Part shown: piece after piece, positions 1 through 10,880 of the stretch
Numbering within the stretch: position 1 is the first letter of the stretch
How the letters are laid out: every line of letters begins with the position of its first letter
From: Roseospirillum parvum
GTDB lineage: Bacteria > Pseudomonadota > Alphaproteobacteria > Rhodospirillales > Rhodospirillaceae
Assembly (NCBI RefSeq): GCF_900100455.1
Contig: NZ_FNCV01000001.1
Coordinates: 413,093-477,092 of the forward strand
Length of the DNA stretch: 64,000 nucleotides
Direction of reading: 5' to 3'
Translations under genes and position numbers: made by a program
Notes under the pieces: generated by a model
Told to the model about the DNA's origin: nothing
The model's input: only the letters and a program-made list of their open reading frames with translations
Databases searched by the model: none

Positions 1-2048
1 CTTCCTCGCCGTTGTCCAGGCGCACGCCGGGCCCGGTGGCGGCTTCGCCCGACTGCTGGGCGCGCACGAAGACGGTGCGCAACTCGCCGCGCACCTCGCG
101 CCGGGCCATCGAGAAGGCGTTGAGGTCCGGGGTTCCCGGAGCCAGGCTGAGATAGGGCGAGACGTCACCATGGATGTGCAGGATGCGCCCGGTGGTGTCG
201 AGGATGCACGACGACGGCGCATAGGCGGCGAGCAGCGAATTGGCCGCCAGATCGGCCAGGGTCGGCTCGCGGGTCATCTCGCGCCTCAGGCCGACGGCGG
301 TGCCCATCTGCTCGCGCCCCACACCGGGGCGGGGCTGGAAGACGTCGGTCAGGTCGCGGGTCGGCTGACGGGCCTCGCCCAGGCGGCGGTAGATTTTCCA
401 CTTCTTGTCCACGGTGTGGAACTGCCCGGTCGCCGCGCCGACCGACTCGGACTTGCCGAGCATCAGGTATTTGCCCGGATTGAGGGCGTAGTGGAAAATG
501 TTGATGATCTTGGTTTGCAGCGGATTGTTGAAGTAGATCAGAAGGTTGCGGCAACTGATCAGGTCGATGCGCAAAAACGGCGGGTCCTGGATCAGGTCGT
601 GCTTGGCGAACACGATCATGTCGCGGATGTACTTCACCACCTGGAAAAATCCGCTGCGGGCGACGAAGTACTGCTTCAGCATCTCTTTCGAGATGTTCTT
701 GAGCTGGGCATCCGAGTAGACCGCCTTGCGGGCCCGGCCCAGGGCGTCGGCGTCCACATCGGTGGCGAAGATCTGCACTTGGTAGTTCTGCAACTCCGAG
801 CCCAGGGTCTCGGCCAGCAGGATGGCCAGCGAGTAGGCTTCCTCGCCCGAGGCGCACCCCGGAACCCAGACGCGGATGGAATCGCCCGGCTTCTTGGTTT
901 TGACGATGTCGGGGATGATGCGGGCCAGGGCGTCGAAGGCCTCGGTGTCGCGGAAGAAACTGGTCACCGAGATCAGGATGTCGTTCCGAAGCTGCTCCAA
1001 CTCGCCCGGGTTTTCCTCCACGTAGGCGATGTACTCGTCCAGCGTCAGCCGGCGCACGGCCGACATGCGGCGCTTCAGGCGCCGGCCGATGGTGGTCGTC
1101 TTGTAGTTGGCGAAGTCGATGCCGTGGCGCCGCTTGATCATCATCAAAAGGCGCTTCAGGCCGTCCGATTCCTCGGGGGCCTCGGTCGGCAGGTCGGGCC
1201 GGTTGGGGTTGGTCAGGACGTCGAGGATTTCCTCGCCCATCTGGTCCGGCGGCAGCACGAAGTCGATGCAGCCGGTGTCGATGGCCGCCTTGGGCATGCC
1301 GTTGTAGCGCGCCGTCTTCTCGTCCTGGGCGAGGCAGATGCCGCCGGCCGCCTTGATGGCACGCACCCCGTGCGCCCCATCCGAGCCGGTGCCCGACAGG
1401 ATGATGCCGACCGCGTTCTCTCCCTGATCCTCGGCCAGGGCGGTGAAGAAGTAGTCGACCGAGGGCTTGGGGCCGACCGCGGCGTGGGGCTCGCGCAGGA
1501 GCAACTGGCCGTCGCTGATGTCGAGGTCGTGGTTGGGCGGCGTGATGTAGACGGTGTCGGCCTCCAGGCGCTGACCGTCCTTGATGTCGACCACCTTCAT
1601 CTGGGTCTGCCGGCTCAACAACTGGGTCAGCATGCTGGGATGCTGCGGCGCCATGTGCTGGACCACCACGTAGGCCATCGGCGAAGTGGGCGGCAGGTTG
1701 GTGATCAGGTGGCCCAGGGCCTCCAGCCCACCGGCCGAGGCGGCGATGCCGACCACGATCAGCTTCTTGCGCCGCTGCCCGCGACCCCGCCGGGCCGGGG
1801 CATCTTCCCCGGTTTCGCTGTCCGCGTCGGTTTCGCTCTCCGCGTCGGGGTCGAGGTCTGGATCGTCGTCGGGGGCGTCCGGGTCCGGATCGGGGTTCAA
1901 CGCGAGGTCCACCGCAAGGTCCACCTCTGGATCGATGTCGAGGTCGTCGCTCGCATCATCCCGGGGGGGCGCGGTGTCGCGGGCTTCCTCCGCGGCGGGC
2001 GTCGACTCCGCGTCGGGGGTCTTGGTGTCGATCGGGCTGTTGGCCATG
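1..2048 (-). CDS. CheB-CheR-PAS chemotaxis fusion protein (3' end beyond window)
   Basis: Fusion of a chemoreceptor methylesterase (CheB) and a glutamate methyltransferase (CheR), followed by the start of a PAS-like segment; it would control reversible methylation of chemoreceptors. At least 682 residues are present and the C-terminus is cut off. After an acidic Asp/Glu-rich N-terminal stretch of about 85 residues, the CheB domain shows GIAASAGGLEAL (nucleophile Ser), QHMAPQH (His) and SGTGSDGAHG (Asp), the full catalytic triad. The CheR domain shows the basic R-rich helix (GRRLKRRM) and the SAM-binding CASGEEAYSLA. No receiver domain precedes CheB, as is usual for such fusions. The ATG at 2048 has AGGTTGACGGAC upstream. 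Neighbouring chemoreceptor genes are not in the window. It is likely a signalling hybrid, confident at family level. Confidence 0.93.
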
Positions 2049-2219
2049 TCCGTCAACCTGTCTCAATCACTCGGGGCGACACCCGGGGGGGATCGCCGAG
2101 GGGGACAGGATCATCGCCCGTCCGCAGCCTCTTGGGGGCCTTGTCGTCCACGGCCAGGGTAAGCCTTTCCGAATAGTCTGCACAACCGCCGTTGGTGGGC
2201 CGGAGGGCGAAATTCCGCA

Positions 2220-3362
2220 TCACATAGGGCTCACGTCGCCGCGCGCCAAGCCGTTTCTCCAGGCCTCAAGCTCGGCCTTCAGGCGGCCCTCGGCGATGGC
2301 CTGCCTGAGGTCGGCCATCAGGTCCTGATAGAGCGTGACATTGTGCGTGGTCAGCAGCATCAGGCCAAGGATTTCCCCGGCCCGGATCAGGTGGTGCAGG
2401 TAGGCCCGCGAAAAACGCCGGCAGGCCGGGCAGCCGCAGGCCTCGTCCAGCGGCCGGGGGTCGGCCTTGTGGCGGGCGTTGCGCAAATTGAGCGGGCCGC
2501 GCCGGGTGAAGGCCTGGGCGGTGCGCCCGGAACGGGTGGGCAGCACGCAGTCGAACATGTCCACCCCGCGCGCCACCGCGCCCAGAAGATCCTCGGGCTT
2601 GCCGACGCCCATCAGGTAGCGGGGGCGGTCGGTGGGCAGATGGGGCACGGTGGCCGACAGGGTCTCGAACATCGCCGCCTGACCCTCGCCCACCGCCAGA
2701 CCGCCGATGGCATAGCCCTCGAAACCGATGTCGATCAGCCGAGCGGCGCTTTCCGCCCGAAGGTCGGGGTAGACGCCGCCCTGGACGATGCCGAACAGCC
2801 CGTAGCCCGGGCGTGGCACGAAAGCCTCCCGGCAGCGCGCCGCCCAGTCCATGGAGCGGCGCATGGAGGCGGCGGCCACCTCATGCTCGGCCGGAAAGGG
2901 GGTGCACTCGTCGAACACCATGCTGATGGTGGCGTCCAGCTTGTGCTGGATGTCGATGGCCCGCACCGGGGTCAACCGGTGGGTCGAACCGTCGAGGTGG
3001 CTCTTGAAGGTCACGCCATCGGGGTCGATGCGGCACAGATCGCCCAGGCTCATCACCTGAAAGCCGCCGCTGTCGGTCAGGATGGGGCGCGGCCAGTCCA
3101 TCATGCGGTGCAGGCCGCCCAGCGCCGCCACCGCCTCCGCCCCCGGGCGCAGCATCAGATGATAGGTGTTGGCGAGCAGGATCTCGGCCCCGGTGGCGGC
3201 CACCGTCTCCGGCATCATCGCCTTCACCGTGGCCGCCGTGCCGACCGGCATGAAGGCCGGCGTCTCCACCGTGCCATGGGCGGTCAAAAGCCGCCCCCGC
3301 CGCGCCGCGCCATCGGTCGCCAGGACACGGAAACCGAGACCATCGGGCAAAGGGGAGGGCAT
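2220..3362 (-). CDS. tgt: queuine/preQ1 tRNA-guanine transglycosylase
   Basis: Exchanges guanine 34 in GUN-anticodon tRNAs for the queuosine precursor preQ1. The 380-residue length is normal for bacterial Tgt. The general-acid Asp97 lies in ILTDSGGFQ and the nucleophile Asp271 lies in [12 protein letters not shown]. The zinc site is Cys309, Cys311, Cys314 and His340 (CGCPAC plus TTHN), spaced as in the family. The substrate loop IVQGGVYP is intact. No queA or queF lies next to it in the window. The upstream 508 bp is occupied by repeats (3449-3826), so its promoter must sit within or beside repeat DNA. The SD before the ATG is weak (GGAAAG). Confidence 0.97.
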   Translation of the reverse strand: MPSPLPDGLGFRVLATDGAARRGRLLTAHGTVETPAFMPVGTAATVKAMMPETVAATGAEILLANTYHLMLRPGAEAVAALGGLHRMMDWPRPILTDSGGFQVMSLGDLCRIDPDGVTFKSHLDGSTHRLTPVRAIDIQHKLDATISMVFDECTPFPAEHEVAAASMRRSMDWAARCREAFVPRPGYGLFGIVQGGVYPDLRAESAARLIDIGFEGYAIGGLAVGEGQAAMFETLSATVPHLPTDRPRYLMGVGKPEDLLGAVARGVDMFDCVLPTRSGRTAQAFTRRGPLNLRNARHKADPRPLDEACGCPACRRFSRAYLHHLIRAGEILGLMLLTTHNVTLYQDLMADLRQAIAEGRLKAELEAWRNGLARGDVSPM

Positions 3363-3448
3363 GCGCAGGACAGCTTTCCACGGGAGACTGAAGGGGAGCC
3401 CTCAATAGCACCTGCCAAGGGGCCAAGGCAAAGGGACGCTGCGCCTTT

Positions 3449-3586
3449 CGAGCCCGGCACCTGCCGGCCGACGACGGCGCGCGCCTTTGAAGACAAAAAG
3501 GGGCTCTGCCCCGCGTGCGCCCCGAGCCCGGCATCTGCCGGCCGACGACGGCGCGCGCCTTTGAAGACAAAAAGGGGCTCTGCCCC
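3449..3586. repeat. 64-bp direct repeat, two copies
   Basis: Two copies of a 64-base unit occupy 3449-3512 and 3523-3586. They are separated by 10 bases and differ at one position (cacctgccgg versus catctgccgg). Each unit ends in the AAAAAGGGGCTCTGCCCC stem that begins the neighbouring composite element. It lies 87 bp upstream of the tgt start, in non-coding DNA, and looks like a recent duplication. Confidence 0.9.
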
Positions 3587-3826
3587 TTTGACCCCGCCGG
3601 GGGGACAGGGTCCCCCCGGACCCCGCCAATTCGTTGGTGAACAAGCACGCCTACGGAGTGGAACGCTCATGGTGTTTGGTTGCAGGCCAGCTTTGCTGGC
3701 CTGCGAAAACCCATCCGAGCGTTCCGCTCGCTCGGCGATCAATGAATGAATGGAGGGGGTCCGGGGGAGCCCCTGGCTCCCCCGGTGGGGTTTCAAAGGG
3801 GCAAAGCCCCTTTCATTCATACCAAC
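3572..3826. repeat. composite intergenic element, copy 1
   Basis: Two GC-rich modules face each other. The left module (about 3572-3635) runs from the GGGGCTCTGCCCC stem through the second hairpin CCGGGGGGAC...GTCCCCCCGG. The right module (about 3755-3826) is the same module inverted and ends in the stem GGGGCAAAGCCCC. Between them is a segment TTTGGTTGCAGGCCAGC with its own stem, which recurs near 41100 and 41225. Unlike copies 2-4, this copy sits between genes on the same strand, upstream of tgt and downstream of the hydrolase gene. The rest of the 3363-3870 gap shows no gene. Confidence 0.8.
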
Positions 3827-3870
3827 CGGCGGTGAGTTTCTCTCATCGCCGTCTGGTATTAGCCCCCCTT

Positions 3871-4506
3871 CTACCGCTCCAGCCTGCCCATGAAAGCCGT
3901 CACCGCGTCCATGGCTTCCTGGTGGTTCTGTTTCATGGTCCGGCCGGAGGCGACGCGGGGTTTCAGGTCGTGGTCGCCGTCTTCCAGCCAGTGGAGGCGG
4001 GTGGTGGCGGGCAGGGGGTAGGTGGTCACCTCGTCCTGTTTGCCCATGCTGTCGCGGCTGCCCTGGCAGATCAGGGTGGGGGTGGCGAGGCTCTCGAAGT
4101 GGGCGATGCGCGGCTCGCTTCGCCCCGGGGCGTGGAAGGGGTAGCCCAGGCAGACCACGCCGCGCACCGGGGTGCCGGCGTGTTCCAGGTCGGCGGCGAC
4201 CAGGGTGGCCATGCGCCCACCCATGGACTTGCCGCCAATGACCAGGGGGGCGGGCCCGCCCAGATGGTCGATCACGGCGCGCCAGTGGGCCAGCAGGCGC
4301 GGTTGGCGGTCGGGCGGGAACTTGCGGTTCTCGGTGCGCCGCCGGGCCATGTAGGGGAACTCGAAGCGGACCACCCTCAGGCCCCGTTCGGCCAGCCCGT
4401 GGGCGAAGCTGTCCATGAACGGGCTGTCCATGGGGGCGCCGGCGCCGTGGGCCAGGACCAGGGTGGCGCCGTCCGCCGGGCCGTCGATCAGCAGCGTATT
4501 GTCCAC
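3871..4506 (-). CDS. alpha/beta-hydrolase (KANL3/Tex30-type)
   Basis: Small serine hydrolase of 211 residues with an alpha/beta-hydrolase fold; the substrate is unknown. The oxyanion-side motif LAHGAGAPMDS is near residues 18-28. The nucleophile elbow GGKSMGGR has Ser94, a candidate acid is in GSRDSMG (about 149), and His is in DGDHDLKPR (about 178). These match the cytoplasmic KANL3/Tex30-like hydrolases rather than secreted esterases, and there is no signal peptide. It starts with GTG and its start lies 5 bp after the sufA stop, so it is probably co-transcribed with the suf genes. A role in Fe-S assembly is not implied by its sequence. Confidence 0.85.
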   Translation of the reverse strand: MDNTLLIDGPADGATLVLAHGAGAPMDSPFMDSFAHGLAERGLRVVRFEFPYMARRRTENRKFPPDRQPRLLAHWRAVIDHLGGPAPLVIGGKSMGGRMATLVAADLEHAGTPVRGVVCLGYPFHAPGRSEPRIAHFESLATPTLICQGSRDSMGKQDEVTTYPLPATTRLHWLEDGDHDLKPRVASGRTMKQNHQEAMDAVTAFMGRLER

Positions 4507-4511
4507 AGGCC

Positions 4512-4841
4512 CTAGCCGAAGGCGACGCTTTCGCCGCAGCCGCAGCGTGCGCTTTCGTTGGGATTGCTGAACACGAAGCCGCTTTGCAGCTTGTCCCGGG
4601 TGAAGTCCATTTCGGCCCCCAGCAGGTACATGGTGGCCATCGGGTCGACGAACAGGCGCACCCCCTTGGCCTCGACCACGTCGTCGAGCGCGCCGGGGCT
4701 GTCGGCCAGTTCGATGGTGTACTTGAAGCCCGAGCAGCCGGCCGATTTCACACCGAGCCTGAGGCCGGCCCCGGGGCTGGCGCCGTCGAGCAACTGGCGG
4801 GCCCGCTCGGCGGCGGCGTCGGTCAGGGAGAGCAGGGTCAT
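4512..4841 (-). CDS. sufA: A-type Fe-S carrier SufA/IscA-like
   Basis: Carrier that accepts Fe-S clusters from the SufBCD scaffold and passes them to apo-enzymes. It has 109 residues, with the three conserved cysteines in KSAGCSGF and in the C-terminal CGCGESVAFG. It sits at the end of the suf operon, 29 bp after sufT, where an A-type carrier is common in alphaproteobacteria. An ErpA-like assignment cannot be excluded from sequence alone, but the operon position supports SufA. Confidence 0.93.
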   Translation of the reverse strand: MTLLSLTDAAAERARQLLDGASPGAGLRLGVKSAGCSGFKYTIELADSPGALDDVVEAKGVRLFVDPMATMYLLGAEMDFTRDKLQSGFVFSNPNESARCGCGESVAFG

Positions 4842-4870
4842 GAAGGCACCTTTCAGCCGGGCGGTGTGGC

Positions 4871-5272
4871 TCAGAACATGTCCAGGGCGACCTTGGCCAG
4901 GTCGCTCATGCGGGCCGGGGTCCAGGGCGGTTCCCAGGTCAGGCGCACGGTGACCTTGCCCACGCCCTCGACGCGGGCCACCGCCTCGGCCACTTCGCCG
5001 GGCAACTCGCCGGCCACCGGGCAGGCCGGGGCGGTCAGGGTCATGACCACGAAGACGTCGCCCTTGTCGTCGACGGTGTGCTCGTAGATCAGCCCCAGGT
5101 CGTGGATGTTGACCGGGATTTCCGGGTCGTGAACGGTCTTCAGCGCCTCGATCACGGCGGCTTCGTCGGCCGGGGCGGTGCCCTCGGTCAGGGGCTGGCC
5201 GGCGGTCGCCTCGAAGCCCTCGTCGGGCGGCGGGGTGGCGGCGCGGCTCATCATGGGATGCATCGGCATCAT
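4871..5272 (-). CDS. sufT: SufT / MIP18-family Fe-S assembly factor (DUF59)
   Basis: Auxiliary factor for cluster maturation. The conserved DUF59 pattern is clear: LKTVHDPEIPVNIHDLGLIY followed by MTLTAPACPVAG, containing the conserved Cys, and a basic WEPPWTPARMS segment. The open frame extends to a TTG at 5311, but the ATG at 5272 is preferred: AGGAAGGA lies 11 bases upstream, and the TTG reading would begin only 8 bp after the sufS stop. The preferred product has 133 residues. It lies between sufS and sufA, as in other SUF operons that lack sufE or sufU. Neither sufE nor sufU is seen in this window. Confidence 0.92.
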   Translation of the reverse strand: MMPMHPMMSRAATPPPDEGFEATAGQPLTEGTAPADEAAVIEALKTVHDPEIPVNIHDLGLIYEHTVDDKGDVFVVMTLTAPACPVAGELPGEVAEAVARVEGVGKVTVRLTWEPPWTPARMSDLAKVALDMF

Positions 5273-5318
5273 GGCGGTAACGGTCCTTCCTGCTGGCAAA
5301 AGCGGTTCCAACGGGGGG

Positions 5319-6581
5319 TCAGGCGAGCATCTGGCGCGCCTTGGTCAGGCCGGCCGCCAGGGCATCGATGTCCTGGCGGTGGTTGTAAAGGCCGAGGCTG
5401 GCCCGGACCATGCCGGGCACGCCGAAGCGGCCCATCAGGGGTTCGGCGCAGTGGTGGCCGGCCCGCACGCAGATGCCCTGGCGGTCGAGCAGGGCGGCGA
5501 CGTCGTGCGGGTGGGCGCCATCCACGGCGAAGGCGATCACCGCCGCCTTGCCCGGCGTGGTGCCGAACAGGGTGATGCCGTCCAACGCGCCCAGGGTCTG
5601 CATGGCGTGGGCCATCAGGGCGCTTTCGTGGGCGTGGACGGCCGCCCGGTCGAGGTCGTCCAGCCACTCCATGGCGGCGGCCAGGCCGATCGCCTGGACG
5701 ATGGCCGGGGTGCCGGCCTCGAAGCGGGCCGGCGGTTCGGCCCAGGTGCTTTTCTCGAAGGTCACCGAGGCGATCATGTCGCCGCCGCCCTGCCAGGGGG
5801 GCATGGCGGCCAGCAGCTCGTGGCGCCCCCACAGCACACCGATGCCGGTCGGGCCGTACAGCTTGTGGCCGCTGAAGACGTAGAAGTCGCAGCCCAGCTC
5901 GGCCACGTCGACCGGCAGGTGGACGACGCCCTGGCAGCCGTCGAGCAGCACCGTGGCGCCTATCTTGTGGGCCATCTCGGCGATTTCCTTGACCGGCAGC
6001 ACGGTGCCCAGCACGTTGGAGACGTGGGCCACGGCGACCAGCCGGGTGCGCTCGGAGAGGGCGGCGGCGACGTCCTCCAGGGATACCGAACCATCATCGC
6101 CGACCGGCACCACCTTGAGCACAAGGCCCTTTTCGTCGCGCAGCATCTGCCAGGGGACGATGTTGGAGTGGTGCTCCAGGGCGGTGATGACGATCTCGTC
6201 GCCGGCCGTGAGGTTGGCCCGCCCGAAGGTCTGGGCAACCAGATTGATGGCCTCGGTGGCGCCGCGGGTGAAGACGATCTCGTCGGGGCTGGCGGCGCCG
6301 ATGAAACGGGCCACGGTGCCCCGGGCGTCCTCGTAGCGGCGGGTCGCCTGCTGCGACAGGAAGTAGGCGCCGCGATGGACGTTGGCGTATTCCCAGTCGT
6401 AGACGGCGCGCATGGTGTCCAGCACCTGACGCGGCTTCTGGGCCGAGGCGCCGCTGTCCAGGTAGACCAGCGGCTTGCCGTGCACCTGGCGCGACAGCAC
6501 CGGGAAGTCGCGGCGCACCACCTCCACGTCGAAGGCGGCGTTGGCGCCGGTGTCGGTGTGGGCCGGGGCGAGGTGGGTCAT
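5319..6581 (-). CDS. sufS: cysteine desulfurase SufS
   Basis: PLP enzyme that releases sulfur from cysteine as a persulfide for cluster assembly. It has 420 residues. The PLP lysine is Lys240 in FSGHKLYGP and the persulfide cysteine is Cys378 in RAGHHCAEP. The latter is the group II arrangement, in contrast to the long loop of IscS. Its ATG overlaps the sufD stop by four bases (ATGA), so the two are translationally coupled. With no SufE or SufU visible nearby, the sulfur-transfer partner must be encoded elsewhere or be dispensable. Confidence 0.97.
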   Translation of the reverse strand: MTHLAPAHTDTGANAAFDVEVVRRDFPVLSRQVHGKPLVYLDSGASAQKPRQVLDTMRAVYDWEYANVHRGAYFLSQQATRRYEDARGTVARFIGAASPDEIVFTRGATEAINLVAQTFGRANLTAGDEIVITALEHHSNIVPWQMLRDEKGLVLKVVPVGDDGSVSLEDVAAALSERTRLVAVAHVSNVLGTVLPVKEIAEMAHKIGATVLLDGCQGVVHLPVDVAELGCDFYVFSGHKLYGPTGIGVLWGRHELLAAMPPWQGGGDMIASVTFEKSTWAEPPARFEAGTPAIVQAIGLAAAMEWLDDLDRAAVHAHESALMAHAMQTLGALDGITLFGTTPGKAAVIAFAVDGAHPHDVAALLDRQGICVRAGHHCAEPLMGRFGVPGMVRASLGLYNHRQDIDALAAGLTKARQMLA

Positions 6582-7921
6582 GGCGTGGCCTCCGCGTCCG
6601 GGGTGGCGGCGAGGCGGCCCGACAGCCGCCGGGCCAGCAGGTCGGCCAGCGAGTCGCGGGGGCCGTGCGCCCCGCCGGGGACGCGCTCCAGGGCCTCGGC
6701 CAGGAAGCCCTCGATGAGCAGGCCGCGGGCGGTCCTGGGGTCGATTCCCCGGCTGGTCAGGTAGAACAGTTGCTCGGCGTCCAGCGCCCCGGTGGCGGCG
6801 CCGTGGGCACAGGCCACGTCGTCGGCGTAGATTTCCAGCTCCGGCTTGGTGTCGGCCTCGGCCTTGGGCGACAGCAGGAGGGCGCGGAACTGCTGGCGGG
6901 CGTCGGTCTTCTGGGCGTCCGGCGCCACCACCACCTTGCCCTGGACGACGCCCCGGGCGCTGTCGTCGAGCACGCTTTTCACCGTCTGGGTGCTGGTGCA
7001 CTGGGGCACCGCGTGCTCGATCAGGGTGGTGATGTCCAGGTGCTGGTTGCCGGCCAGCACGGCCGCCGCGTCGAGCCCCGCGTGGGCCTGTTCGCCGCTG
7101 AGGCGGATGCGGGTCTCGTGGCGCGCCATGCCGGCGCCCAGGCCCATGATGAAGCCGTGGTAGCGCGCCTTTTGGCCCAGGTCGATGCCGGCCAGGGCGA
7201 GGCTGGTGAAGCCCTCCGGCAGGTTCAGGAGGCTGACATGGTCAAGCGTCGCCTCGGCCTCGAGCAGGATCTCGGTCACGCTGTTCATCAGACACGGCGC
7301 CCCGCCGACCCCGATGCGGCTTTCCAGCAGGGTCGCCGCGCTGCCCTGGCCCAGGCGGACCAGCACCCGGGGGTGTACGGCCAGGGCGTGGTCGGCGGTC
7401 TCGCCCACATGGATCAGGTGGATCGGCCGCTCCAGGGTGGTGCCGGGGGCGATGGTGAGGACCACGCCATCGGCCAAAAGGCCGGTGTTCAGCGCGGCGA
7501 AGGGGTGGTGTTCGGTGTTGATCTGCCGGCCGAGCAGATCGTCCAGGCTCTCCGGTTCGCTTTCCAGCACGGCGCGCAGACTGTCCAGTTTGACCCCGTC
7601 CGGCAGGCGGTCGAGGTCCGACAGGTGGGGTGAGCAGCGGCCGTTGACCATCACCACCACGTGGGCGTCGCCGGTCAGGGCGTCGCCGGCCGGGATGTCG
7701 GCCGCCGGGTGCGGATCGCGCAGCGGCGCGGCGTGGAAGCCGATGTCCTTCAGGCCGTCCAGGCGGGTGTACTTGAAGGCCTCGCTGCGCCGTCCGGGCA
7801 GGCCCAGGGCACACCAGTGGTCGAGCCCGCGCTGGCGCAGGGCGGCCGCCGTCGGGCCGCCGGGCAGGTGGGCGGCGGCCTCGGTCAGGTGCTCGATGAA
7901 GGGCAGGGGATGGTCGGTCAT
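6578..7921 (-). CDS. sufD: Fe-S scaffold subunit SufD
   Basis: Partner of SufB in the SufBC2D scaffold, where Fe-S clusters are built. It has 447 residues with the right-handed beta-helix core typical of SufB/SufD and the C-terminal SRGIDPRTARGLLIEGF motif. The late-core stretch with CAHGAATGALD contains the His equivalent to the catalytic histidine described for SufD. Start ATG at 7921 lies 5 bp after sufC and the stop overlaps sufS. The N-terminus carries the GLPGRRSEAFKYTRL element of the family. Confidence 0.95.
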   Translation of the reverse strand: MTDHPLPFIEHLTEAAAHLPGGPTAAALRQRGLDHWCALGLPGRRSEAFKYTRLDGLKDIGFHAAPLRDPHPAADIPAGDALTGDAHVVVMVNGRCSPHLSDLDRLPDGVKLDSLRAVLESEPESLDDLLGRQINTEHHPFAALNTGLLADGVVLTIAPGTTLERPIHLIHVGETADHALAVHPRVLVRLGQGSAATLLESRIGVGGAPCLMNSVTEILLEAEATLDHVSLLNLPEGFTSLALAGIDLGQKARYHGFIMGLGAGMARHETRIRLSGEQAHAGLDAAAVLAGNQHLDITTLIEHAVPQCTSTQTVKSVLDDSARGVVQGKVVVAPDAQKTDARQQFRALLLSPKAEADTKPELEIYADDVACAHGAATGALDAEQLFYLTSRGIDPRTARGLLIEGFLAEALERVPGGAHGPRDSLADLLARRLSGRLAATPDAEATP

Positions 7922-7926
7922 GGGGC

Positions 7927-8679
7927 TCACGCGGCGTCGGTGTAGTCGGCGTAGCCGTTGGCTTCCAGCTCCTCGGCCAGGGAGGCGTCGCCGGTCTTGA
8001 CGATGCGCCCGTCGGCGAAGACGTGGACCACGTCGGGCACGATGTGGTTGAGCAGGCGCTGGTAGTGGGTGATGACCAGGAAGCCGCGCTCGGGGCTGCG
8101 CAGGGCGTTGACCCCCTCGGAGACCACCTTCAGGGCATCGATGTCGAGCCCTGAGTCGGTCTCGTCGAGCAGGCACAGGGTGGGTTCCAGCACCGACATC
8201 TGGAAAATGTCGGCCCGCTTCTTCTCGCCGCCGGAGAAGCCCACGTTCACCGGCCGGCGGATCAGATCGTCGGGCAGGTTCAGGCGGCGCGCCGTGTCGC
8301 GCATCAGCTTGAGGAACTCGACCGGGGCGATCTCCGCCTCGCCGGCCGCCTTGCGCCGCGCGTTCAGGGCCGCCTTGAGGAAGGTCGACAGGGTGACGCC
8401 GGGGATTTCCACCGGGTACTGGAAGGCCAGGAAGATGCCCGCCCGGGCCCGCTCGTCGGGGGACAGCTCGGCGATGTTCTCGCCGTTGAAGAGGATCTCG
8501 CCCTCGGTCACCTCGTAGCCCTCGCGGCCGGCGATGACGTTGGACAGGGTGCTCTTGCCGGCCCCGTTGGGGCCCATCACGGCGTGCACCGTGCCCGGCT
8601 CGATGGCGAGGTTGATGCCTTTGAGGATTTCGCGCTCGCCGATCCGGGCGTGCAGGTTCTTGATCTCGATCAGGGGCAT
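7927..8679 (-). CDS. sufC: SufC ATPase of the SUF scaffold
   Basis: Cytosolic ABC-type ATPase that drives conformational change of SufBD; it is not a transporter. It has 250 residues from the ATG at 8679, which has GGAG upstream. A GTG six codons earlier is open but less likely. Walker A is [13 protein letters not shown], the signature is [13 protein letters not shown], Walker B is [13 protein letters not shown] and the H-loop is VITHYQRLL. Its operon position between sufB and sufD is canonical. Confidence 0.97.
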   Translation of the reverse strand: MPLIEIKNLHARIGEREILKGINLAIEPGTVHAVMGPNGAGKSTLSNVIAGREGYEVTEGEILFNGENIAELSPDERARAGIFLAFQYPVEIPGVTLSTFLKAALNARRKAAGEAEIAPVEFLKLMRDTARRLNLPDDLIRRPVNVGFSGGEKKRADIFQMSVLEPTLCLLDETDSGLDIDALKVVSEGVNALRSPERGFLVITHYQRLLNHIVPDVVHVFADGRIVKTGDASLAEELEANGYADYTDAA

Positions 8680-8726
8680 GGCGAAAGGACGCTCCACGGG
8701 AACATGGGGGACACGGACGGGCGGGG

Positions 8727-10214
<1,488 letters not shown>

Positions 10215-10269
10215 GGTCTGCCGGGTCCTTAGGGTCTGGAAGAAGTCGCGTGGGTCGAAAGGGCGGGGG

Positions 10270-10728
10270 TCAGCCGGTGGCGGCCATGGGCGGGGCCGCG
10301 ACCGGCCTGTTGTGATCGGCCAGTGGCGGCCCGCCGCCGGCCATCTCGGCCAGGGTCACCGCACCCAGGGCCTGACGGACGGCATCGTTGACGCGGTGCC
10401 ACTGGCCCTGCATGGGGCAGATCGGGCCGATCCCGCACTCATGCTCGGCCTCGCCGACGCACGAGGTGAGGGCGATCGGCCCCTCGATGGCCTGGATCAT
10501 GTCGGCCACGGTGATGCGCTCGGGCAGCCGGCCCAGGGCATATCCGCCGGCGGCGCCGCGCTGCGAGACGACCAGACCGTCGCGCGTCAGCGCCTTCATG
10601 ATCTTGGCCACCGTGGGCAGTGGCACGCCGGTTTCGGCGGCGATCTGATGGGCGCTGCGAACTTGGGGGTTTCGTGTCATGTCCACCAAAACAACCACCG
10701 AGTAGTCCGTCAACTTGTTGATCCGCAA
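10270..10728 (-). CDS. Rrf2-family SUF regulator (SufR/IscR-type)
   Basis: Winged-helix Rrf2 transcription factor that probably senses Fe-S status and controls the suf operon it heads. It has 152 residues. The N-terminal helix-turn-helix follows [16 protein letters not shown]. Three cysteines at 90, 98 and 104 (TSC, HEC, PIC) are spaced as cluster ligands, with a conserved aromatic at Trp110. The start is TTG with a strong GGAGG eight bases upstream; no ATG fits. The extra C-terminal Pro/Ala tail is not conserved in the family. It belongs to the Suf-regulator branch rather than true IscR. Confidence 0.92.
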   Translation of the reverse strand: MRINKLTDYSVVVLVDMTRNPQVRSAHQIAAETGVPLPTVAKIMKALTRDGLVVSQRGAAGGYALGRLPERITVADMIQAIEGPIALTSCVGEAEHECGIGPICPMQGQWHRVNDAVRQALGAVTLAEMAGGGPPLADHNRPVAAPPMAATG

Positions 10729-10755
10729 GGTCGTTTCCTCCGCCTCTCAATGAGG

Positions 10756-10777
10756 ACCTTTTTAGTGCTCTTTAGGT
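10756..10777. promoter_or_regulatory. candidate Rrf2-type operator upstream of the suf operon
   Basis: An imperfect palindrome with matching ends ACCT...AGGT and inner AG...CT pairs, AT-rich at its centre, begins 28 bp upstream of the sufR TTG start. This is where an autoregulating Rrf2 protein would bind. The sequence match is real; the assignment to SufR is inference. Confidence 0.4.
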
Positions 10778-10880
10778 ACGCCCATGTGACCGCCGATTCA
10801 AGGGCAAAATGATTGTTTGCTGACATCGAAAGCGCCGATCAGGCGGATCGGGGCGGCGGCCAACCGGCCTTCGGGGCGGC

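Noticed and set aside
170-2176. 668-residue plus-strand ORF opposite CheB-CheR
   Set aside because: It is antisense to a clear CheB-CheR protein, is Gly/Val/Arg/His-rich and shows no domain; a GC-driven shadow.
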